This document shows, piece by piece, positions 56,701 through 64,000 of a stretch of DNA of 64,000 nucleotides. The notes beneath the pieces are model-generated. The model saw only the letters and a list, made by a program, of their open reading frames with translations, made no database searches and was not told the DNA's origin. Numbering within the stretch: the first letter of the stretch is position 1; the number at the start of each line of letters is the position of its first letter. A program made the position numbers and the translations under genes. This DNA comes from Tetracentron sinense (lineage: Eukaryota; Streptophyta; Magnoliopsida; Trochodendrales; Trochodendraceae). Location of the stretch: positions 37,824,875 to 37,888,874 of the forward strand of contig CM026561.1 of NCBI GenBank assembly GCA_015143295.1, read 5' to 3'.

Positions 56701-59700
56701 ATAGAATTTTTAAAACTTAATTAGCCTCACTTTTGATAGCCTGATTTAGGAGGCTGAGATACGTAAGTTTGGGGGAGAGAGAACAGCCGTAGGGTTTTGG
56801 AGATCGGTGAATGCTCGTTGAGGAACAGAAAATCGAAGATTTGGATCATCTGGGATAGCATCAGACCTCTCTAGCGATCACCTTCTTTGTTCTCTTCTAG
56901 AGATCCAGAATTAAAGGCAAGTGGATACCTATGTAGTTTAGATGTAGTGTGTGTTGTGATCACACAATTGTTTAATATACTTTTATTCGAATCGATGATT
57001 ATTAGTTTAAAGAGCATGATAATAAAAGTTGATTAAAAATCTGTACTGTTTTGATTTATTGAAGGATGTTGTTTACGATACAATGAATAATAATGCAATA
57101 TCATAATATATTTATAAAGGATGAAAACCTGTAAAACCTGTGAATACAGGAGGTCTATGGCGAAATTCGTGAGAAACTAGGGGGATCTGTTCAGGTTTTG
57201 CGCAGACCGGTCAACCAGGGCCTTAGGCGGTTGACCGGTAGTGTTGTATTTTGCCTGTATCGACTGTTTTGACTGTTTTTGACTGAATTTTGCTAATAGT
57301 CGGATTATGATAGAACTTTAATGACCTCTTTAGATCAAATTTAGTATAAAGGGATTAAACTTGAGTTCAGAAAGGATAATATGAATTGTTCGTGTAGGTT
57401 GCCTTTCTATTCTTACAATTAATTGTCATTGAACTTCTTAGGATGCTTTGTTGGAGTAGGATGTCTATTAATTATGATTCCTAAACTATACTCGAGCATG
57501 CTAAATATATCACTGTAATGATGGAACTTTTAGACATATTGTGAGATCTATAATGCATGTAATGAATTCATGTTTCATATAATGGTGTTGTAATAAACAA
57601 TGTGATAAACCTTGGGTAAGGGTCATTCAAGGAGTAAGTTGTGTTAAGACCTCCATGAATGGATCCTAGGGTGACACTGTGTACCACCCAATGATGGTTT
57701 CAGGGTGGTGTAGAGTACCTACCCAGAAACAGAGAATTGAGCAAAGTTGTGTTAGACACTCAATTCTCAGATAGGTGAACTGTGTGAGACCCAAGGGATA
57801 GAGTAAGCTGTGTGAGATCCCAAGGATTCCCTTGGTCAATAGAGTAAGTTGTGTAAGATCCCTATTGATCGGACTGGAACATAAGTAAGGACTAACTCGA
57901 ATAATATGCATAAATTGTTAGTCATTTCATCATATAAATTGTTAATACATCTAAGCTACAGTTGTATTCTTATGTTGAGTTGTAAGCTCACCCTTGTTGA
58001 TTATTCTTTTCAGGTGGTGATAAAGATGGATAGGGATCTTTTCTCGCTTGAGACAGCGGGACAAGTTTTAGAGTTTTCACTTCTGTTAGAGTGAGTGAGA
58101 ACTATAGTGAGGTAACATTGTGGAACCTTTTGATAGTTTATTTTAAGAGAACTCATGTTATTGAGTCATTAGTTGTGCTGTCTATTTTATATCTGTTTAA
58201 TGGAGTATTAAATGTTTTAATTTACATTATATCTTAGAATTTGTTTCTAGTTCACGCCTTGATATATGTACAAATATGAGTACTATTATGTATAGGTTTT
58301 GGGGCATGACATAAAATACTATAATTTTGATGTCACAGGTAGATTTTGTGTCGGTATACATGGTAACAGAAGCATTTAATAGGAAACATGTCGATGTTTT
58401 AAACCACCTGCATATTAATACTAGTTATATTTTAAGTGTCCTAGTACAGTAATAATCTTGACCGAATATCTGGAACTAAATTGATTAAGTTTCCTAAAAG
58501 GATCATTAGTTTTAAATTCAAATATCCCTAAATCCATGCAATTATATAATAATTAAATGCAACTGCCTCCGTGTTTTTTCTTTTCTCTTTATAAAATTTT
58601 TGTAGCTAGCCTGCCACCTAGGTAACATGAAGGAACAGAAATAAGCCACTAGTTACCTCAATATATTTCTTCCATTTTCCAGCAACCAAAAGATTCTTCA
58701 ACAAAATTGAATAAGTACCAAAATTGATATCTGCACCTGACGTCACTATCTTGTAGAACAGCTGCATATGTAAAGAAAAAAATGTTTCTTAATCAGAAGC
58801 ATCATGCATGGATTTTTTTTACTACAGTATGAGGAAGAGATAGGTTCAGGCGAACAGGAAATCAGAGGAAGAAACATGGCAAAACTGTTAAATATGATAC
58901 AATATTAACAAATTTAAATTTATTATTTTATTCATTGTGAATAGAGTAGAGTGGCTTGAACACATAAAGCTTTCGTCTGACCAGAGCGTGGAAACAACAA
59001 AGTTGGAAGACCATAAAAACATTTTTAATGAAGTTGTCAGTAAATACTTACAGCTTATAACCAAGAAGAATTAATTAAGAAATAAAACCATAATCAGAAG
59101 AACTACGTTGGAATATTAACCAGTACAGATGAAGAATCCTTTCTCATGCTTAACCACCAGAGCCACAAAGAATTGGAGTCCTAATTCAATTTTATTTCAC
59201 AGATAGCATGGTCTATCTGGAAGGAGAGGAACAAGAGAGTTTTTAACAATTCTCCGTCATCTATGCAGCGCATATGTGTTCGGACCCGCACTTTGGTTTT
59301 AGACTGGTGTTCCTCTCAACAGGCAGGGGTGAACTTGGGCATATTGACAGTTTGATTGCATCTGGGTAGTCACTATTAGGGGCTACTGTGGTTTTTGTTA
59401 TATTTTCCTTTTAGACTTTCAGTATCGGTTTACGATCTCGTAATCCATACTCTGGCTCATTTATGTAGTTTCGCTTCTCTTCTATATTATATTTTTTCTT
59501 GGATTGCCGATCAAAAAAAAACAAAATTATTTCACAGTTCATCATTCAAGATGTGCATAGTGAAATCTATTAGTAGAGAGTAGATCAGCAATGATTTAGT
59601 AGGGTGTACAGGGAGAAGAAAGTGACAATGAGATTATAACATGTTTTCAAACAAAATCATATCTTACAGGACAACAAATTACCAAAATGCTTCGCAAGTC

Positions 59701-62700
59701 GCAACAACTAGAAAAGAATATAATATTATAATAGTTTAAAAACTGGAAACTAAAAAAGAATAAGAAACAATGAAAAAACTAAAGTCACAATAGTAGTGTA
59801 TTACATGTTAAGAAGAGGTGTCGATTAAACTTCCAATTGCGGTGATGCAAATGTCCTTGGCTGAAATTCTGAAAAAGCATGAAGTGTATGTAGCGCACTA
59901 TGAACCATGTGTGACAAGCTTGGGTCAAACCCCATGATATATGGACTAACAATCAAGTCATTTTATTAATGGACATGATCTAAACTGCAATTTGGAAGAA
60001 AGCACGAGAGCATGCGTATGTGGCTATGCGCCAAGAGTGGGATCACCATGGAATCACAATCCCATCATTTTACTTGTGGCTAGGGGTGGTAATCCTGGCC
60101 CTCTAATGAGGTTACCTGGCTGGCCCGGCCCCACCCTCCTAAACCTAAAAGTTCAAGTTTTTTTTCTTCCCCAAGGCCAGCAGGTAGGTAGGGCCGAATT
60201 TTCGAAAGCCCTATAACTTGAGGGCGGGCCTAGGGACTTGCACACAGCGAGGTTAGCAAAAAGGCAGGGGAAGGGAGATAGCTACTTGATAGGTATGATC
60301 GCCAAGCCTTTCTTAATGGAAGGGTCGAGAGGATAAATATATCGATCTCGACGGATTCCGATTACCAAGCTCTGAAACTCGATCACTCAATTCAGGCTAT
60401 TCCATGAGATCAGGGAGGTATCTTTGGTAAGAAGATCATTTGGGTCTTCACCATTTACTCTGTTCAAGTGTCCCTCGTGATAGGAGCACCAGAGCAAGGT
60501 ATGTTATATATACTTTACAGAGTAGAACTTAGTACAATGCCTTATGCTAGTACTGTATCAAAAATAGATACATGATAGTACCATGGTTTATGTTAACACT
60601 TTAATAAGATCAATGTAGGCCTTATGGTTATGTATACTGTGTCAAAATCAAAAATCAAATGCATTGAAAGAGCATATTGCTAAAAGCCTAAAACACATAC
60701 CAAAATATATAATATATTATTATAATTTCATTTAAAAGAATAGTAAACACATAATTAATTGTAGTATGTTCTACTATTTTTAACCTAGAAAAATATTATA
60801 CTCTGTCATTGAGTTAATAAAATAAGAACTCCGTTGTGCTGCTCTTTGTGTTGCATTGCCAATCTCAAGACTGGATAAAGGAGGAGGGTTGAGTTCAGGT
60901 TGGCATCGGTGGCGGTGTATGGCCAAAAAAAAATTACCCTTCTTTTAGGCCCTGGACCTTAAGGGTATGGCTTGGGCCTAGCCAGTTCAGTTCAAGTTCA
61001 AGCCCTCTGAGGGCTAAGACTAGACCCTTCTAAGTGAGGGCCAGGCCTGGTAAGACCCTTTAATAGCCCCTCTCTCGGCCACATTAGTCTCGGTAAAGAG
61101 GTGTCCGAAGACCTTATTTTGGTTTCAATATAAAGCTATTTGATTAGTTATCTGTGGAGCCTAAGATTGCAAGATTCAGACTTGACTTGAACAATTTATG
61201 GCCAAAACACAGACAAGGTGCAGACTGCAGATCTATGGCCAAAAAAGTAAGTTGATATGTTTATATTGTATAGGGACAAGTAAAAGAAGAGTTCCACCCT
61301 TCCTTTCGGAGGAGTTAAAAAATAATATGATGGTTCCATTGCTTCATATATTTATCTCGTTTGTGACTCAGCAATCCCAAAGTTTATATTTCATCTAATC
61401 AAATAAAAGATCATCCAAGGCACATTAGCATGGTGTACTCCTCTTGTTTGAACTGAAGTTTGAAACCAAACTTCTCCTAAAGAGGATAGATCGGGCGAGA
61501 CGAGAGCACAGTACAACAAAGAGTTGTATGTTGCGTTCAGGAAGGATGAATCACTCCCGAATGGAAGTATTAGATTTGATGAGTTTATATGTTTAAGTTA
61601 GGTTTCTAATTTTACCTCCTAAAGTTTCCAAATCTTTATGAGTATTTATTTAGCTTAGATGAGTGTCTATTTTCTTTGAAGTTTCTACCTTGAGTTGTAC
61701 TTGGAGAAGGAAAAAAGCTCCTTTAAATTGATCTATAAATACCAAAATAATTCAAAATTTAAAGAAGAAAAAAATTCTATTTAACTTGCATGCTAATTTG
61801 AGTGGTGCAACTCCTCTCAATCATAGTGGTGACTCCATCAGCATCCTAAGAGGTAGCTCCTCTTTCTAAGATATTGACAGGTTAGTGAAATTATGACCTG
61901 AACTCCTTTGAATTGGTGAAACTTCAATTCCTTATCTTTCTCTATTATTTCTATTTCAAGTCATTCCTTTGTTTTTGAATTTCTTCATAATGCTATTCGC
62001 CTATTCCTTACAACCTCATTTTTTACATGTTCCCTAGTTGTGTTCAAAACCCCACTCCAACCCTATTTTCTATCAAGCCTTAATTTTCTAATGACCAAAT
62101 CCAAACCCTGGTAGATTCCCTAAACCCCAAAATTTTCACTATTGCTATACCAATTCCAAACCCTAAATCCTGAGACTCAAAACCCTAGTCCCTAGCTACA
62201 CCTCACTTCTCCCGCATCAAGTGGCCTGATTAGTTGGAAACTTGGACTTGGACATGTAATTCCATGTTAAGGAGGTACTCATTTGCTTCACCATCGATAT
62301 TCTGCCAAGTGCCAAGTGCCAACTGCAAATGATCAACATATCTATTCCATTTCTAGGTAGATAGAAAATGAACCCCCAAAGTAGAGACACATCAACCTTT
62401 TTTCATCTAACAGCATTTGTCACATTCCTTTGGATCCTTACAGTATCCAACATATGTTGGGGAGTTCTTCAAATTGAAATTTGGAAATATCATGTTTTTA
62501 TCTTTTCTTTCATTTCAATAATGCAACTCAATTCAAGATCTAACCGCCAAAGCAGTCATGGAGTGGCAACTGGCAAGAGGCCTATGAGAGGAGACCCCTG
62601 CAGTTAGGATGCCACAATTTTAATCCCGACAGTTTTCGGCTATGTAACTCCTGTAGCTTACCATTAAAAAAAAAAACTGATGTAGATCTAATTTATTAGA

Positions 62701-63004
62701 GTTGTTTAACACTGAACTGTTCTTAAGAATTCTTCCCAATAGAGACAGAAATGGAACAAAAAACTAAAAAATTAGATGAGTAGAAAGTCTTGCTTGCTTT
62801 GCAACAGTAAGAATAAATCTTGTCCATCAAGCAATGAATGAACCAATTATACGAGGAAAATATACAAGTACCTTCATCATAGTCTCAACCTTTCCACTTT
62901 TTCCAAGAAAATGTAGAAGCTGATTCAGAAGTCCAATCGAAAGTACTGAAAACGAAGGCTCCATAATTTCAATCAGGTCAGTTGTTGTCCTCCAATCTCG
63001 TAGC
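50790..63004 (-). CDS. P-class PPR protein, last four exons (5' partial)
   Basis: Minus-strand exons are 63004-62872, 58761-58657, 52354-52234 and 50887-50790, with AG/GT borders and matching phases (1+132, 105, 120+1, 2+96 nt). The exons read, among others, LIEIMEPSFSVLSIGLLNQL, LFYKIVTSGADINFGTYSIL, VLQWMEEAGIQPSIGMYRNV and KAGDRIEPSVLYTSP, then TGA at 50792-50790. The helix-pair pattern (GLLNQLLHFLGKSGKVETMM; TYSILLKNLLVAGKWKKYIE) is that of PPR repeats without E or DYW tails, so an RNA-binding protein probably sent to plastids or mitochondria. It may belong near EMB2279-type PPRs, from memory only. Introns of 4.1, 6.3 and 1.35 kb are unusual, since most PPR genes have few introns. The targeting peptide and earlier repeats are beyond 64000. 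Confidence 0.8.
51499..51560 (-). repeat. SINE-like fragment A
   Basis: Plus strand AACTGCCTCACCATTAAAAG, then ACTCGAACCCAAGTC and CCCCCATGGGGGC. Read on the minus strand it gives a B-box-like GGGTTCGAGTC. It is repeated at 63505-63565. Confidence 0.5.
52790..53725. other. PPR intron stretch with a word-type element end
   Basis: 52795-52920 starts AAGTTTTAAACTTCGGTGTT and is rich in GGAAG/GGAAAC words. A candidate partner end with GTCGATGTTTTAAACC lies near 58395-58412, so much of 52.8-58.4 kb could be one element hit by later insertions. This is tentative. The remainder is AT-rich non-coding sequence. Confidence 0.3.
53728..53835. repeat. ACTAGTGGGC-CACGTGNGATGCACGTG repeat, copy 2
   Basis: TACTAGTGGGCCGCACGTGT, GATGCACGTGAGAGA and GGGACACTAGTGAGGGGC match the repeat at 48456-48545. 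Confidence 0.55.
53840..54220. repeat. Degenerate tandem repeat, about 30-40 bp unit
   Basis: About ten units of the type GGGCATTTTGGGTATAGAAA plus CTTGACTTAA, with much drift. The best-kept units are at 54050-54200. The minus open frame 53934-54221 simply reads through it. Confidence 0.75.
54563..55542. mobile_element. 980-bp inverted-end element, TSD TTTAAATA, unknown interior
   Basis: Ends GGGTGCTACTACGAGCACA and, from the right, GGGTGCTGCTATGAGCACA, continuing through CCACTATTTACTGA to about 43 bp with few mismatches. A perfect 8-bp repeat TTTAAATA flanks it (54555-54562 and 55543-55550), as for hAT. The interior (54640-55480) is more balanced in composition than its surroundings and has no recognised ORF; 54616-54852 minus is a short frame without known motifs. 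Confidence 0.78.
56474..58311 (+). mobile_element. Solo LTR, Ty3/gypsy-like, about 1.84 kb
   Basis: Starts TGTAGTGACCCTAATTAA and ends GGTTTTGGGGCATGACA, the TG..CA borders and GGGGCATGACA end common in long plant gypsy LTRs. Flanks GAAAA (56469-56473) and TAAAA (58312-58316) nearly match. A TATA-like TATAAATAGAA lies near 56697. No second LTR, primer site or coding part is present, so it is a recombination remnant; age cannot be estimated. Confidence 0.6.
59203..59526 (+). mobile_element. LINE 3' end, 5'-truncated, with 11-bp target duplication
   Basis: It reads AWSIWKERNKRVFNNSPSSM and RTLVLDWCSSQQAGVN, the ORF2 tail as at 4006-4263, then a 3' UTR and a poly-A at about 59513-59526. A perfect 11-bp repeat TTATTTCACAG (59192-59202 and 59527-59537) marks target-primed insertion. 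Only 324 bp long; sits in a PPR intron, antisense to the gene. Confidence 0.88.
60081..61085. repeat. GGGCC-word relics of hAT-type repeats
   Basis: 60081-60240 starts CTAGGGGTGGTAATCCTGGC and holds GGCCCGGCCCC and GGGCGGGCCTAGGG. 60940-61085 holds GGCCCTGGACC, TTGGGCCTAGCC and GGGCCAGGCCTGG. TAGGGGTGGCAAT plus GGGCC words is a known plant hAT end type. Borders and duplications are not resolved, and the two parts could be the ends of one decayed copy. Confidence 0.35.
61086..62871. other. PPR intron stretch, nothing recognised
   Basis: AT-rich non-coding sequence. Around 62040-62210 there are scattered CCCTAAA/ACCCTA words, too irregular for telomeric repeat. The plus frame 62368-62607 has no recognisable content. 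Confidence 0.4.
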
Positions 63005-64000
63005 CTTGAACCAAAAATTTAAACATTACTATAATGGTAAGCAAGAACTCCAGCAGAAACTCTAGACAAAAGTGGTGATGCTGTCATGCCAGAAAAATGT
63101 GTACAAAGCAAGAAAAACAAAGACTTCGAGCATAAATGAATAAATGCTATCTCAGTGAGTCTACCAAACATAATGGCAGATGCAAAAGGAATTAGCATAC
63201 AAAAGTAAGCAGTGTGACATTCAAAACTGCAGATAGTATTAGTTTAGTTGTTACTTTTATTAAGGATGGATTTAATATTTTGGTTTGGGACGTAGATGCA
63301 AATTTTAAGTTCTTAATATATAAGTGATTTCAAGGGAGGGGACGGACACAATGAGAAATAATTCCTTCTTCCTCTTGATTTCTCCTTCTTCCTTTCTTCA
63401 TTGTTTAATCAAATCCCCATTTAAATAGAATATGGTATCTTTTAGCTATGTAAGTTGACTCGACACTTCACTCTTGTTAGTATGTTAGTAAATTGGGGAC
63501 TTTTCAACTGCCTCACCATTAAGAGATTCGAACTCGAGTCCTCCCCCATGGGAGACACACTTTAACATTAATGCACAGGCTACTTCAAGCAGGTGTTCAT
63601 TCTTTTGTTAACAAACACCATTCTGTTGAGTATACGAATATTATGTTTGATGCAATATATCATATTAGACAAATATTTTTAAAGGCATTGACTATTCAAA
63701 GACATCCTCTCATGTTGCCAAGCTCAATTATGTTCTAGCATTGTTACAAATCTCCAGAGAACTTAATTTCTCACGAGAAATACCGAGAAAAACATCTAAA
63801 GGTTAAAACTCCATTTTTATCACAGTAGTTTCAGTCTTGCGAAAAATAAAATTTTCTCTTTTTATCACGTAACTATCTCGAGATTTAGCCGATATTTTAA
63901 AAATGTCGTGAAAAATACTAAATGTTGCTAGTTTGATGAATTTATATATTGATGATATATAATTTTATTTTTTTTGGTAATTTTAATTATTTTAATCATT
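63005..64000. other. PPR intron, 5' side, to the window end
   Basis: No further PPR exon is seen. Contains SINE-like fragment B (63505-63565). From about 63760 there is a CGAGA/TCTCG-word stretch (TCTCACGAGAAATACCGAGA, ACTATCTCGAGATTTAGCCG) that looks like the end of another word-type element running out of the window. Confidence 0.4.
63505..63565 (-). repeat. SINE-like fragment B
   Basis: AACTGCCTCACCATTAAGAG, ATTCGAACTCGAGTCCTCCC and CCATGGGAG repeat the 51499-51560 fragment with few differences. Minus-strand B-box-like GAGTTCGAAT. Confidence 0.5.

Noticed and set aside
62040-62210. CCCTAAA-like words suggesting telomeric repeat
   Set aside because: Words are sparse and irregular, with no tandem register.
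63505-63565. tRNA gene candidate (TTCGAA core)
   Set aside because: No cloverleaf or acceptor stem can be formed; the second copy at 51499-51560 shows it is a repeat.

Overview
This window is nuclear DNA from a flowering plant, most likely a non-grass with a large, transposon-rich genome. The evidence is GT-AG introns of up to 8 kb, plant-specific gene families (ABCG half-transporter, class B heat stress factor, PPR protein), plant L1-type LINEs, copia and gypsy LTR elements, a tRNA-derived SINE, and many short inverted-repeat elements. A class B3 heat stress factor suggests a eudicot or a relative of one. No species is claimed.

Host genes are few. (1) 490-2091 (+): the last four visible exons of an ABCG11-like wax/cutin exporter; its ATPase half lies to the left of the window. 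(2) 16382-16517 (-): one orphan, decayed thioredoxin-type exon resembling the C-terminal domain of NTRC. (3) 25442-26352 (+): a complete two-exon heat stress factor of class B (HSFB3-like). (4) 40814 to 31444 (-): a complete two-exon Ash2/TRAUCO-like gene, 445 residues, whose SPRY domain is split by an 8.0-kb intron. (5) 63004 to 50790 (-): the last four exons of a P-class PPR gene, with introns of 4.1, 6.3 and 1.3 kb; its 5' part lies to the right of the window. The exon phases join without a break in genes 1, 3, 4 and 5. HSFB3 and NTRC are neighbours in Arabidopsis, so the orphan exon is probably the remnant of an ancestral gene pair.

Almost everything else is transposon, often nested. 1-14.4 kb: LINE pieces in both orientations, a copia fossil inside a LINE, a 2.15-kb foldback and several hAT-like elements. 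15-24 kb: short inverted-repeat elements, a LINE carrying three poly-G expansions on its coding strand, and a copia fossil. 26-31 kb: PIF/Harbinger-like, hAT-like and Mutator-like miniatures. 31.7-39.7 kb (TRAUCO intron): a three-level nest of elements and a SINE with a 12-bp target duplication. 41.7-49.6 kb: a 5.5-kb Mutator-like foldback with about 150-bp tandem arrays in its arms and a LINE inserted in it; a related empty site of the same locus lies 1.7 kb beyond its right end. 50-64 kb (PPR introns): a 980-bp element with 43-bp inverted ends, a gypsy solo LTR, a 5'-truncated LINE with an 11-bp target duplication, and minor repeats.

I did not find a new protein-coding system. The most unusual signal is a set of hAT-like non-autonomous elements, at least six with perfect 8-bp target duplications. 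Several share CATAGTT- or CAGTGTT-type ends, but each carries arrays of its own short palindromic word near the ends (GCCTAGGCG, GAGGCTTACGCCTC, GAAATTTCG, CCGATACG, GTATAATACGG, GGAAGCGAGCTTCC-like). All calls were made by eye; no alignment or database search was run.
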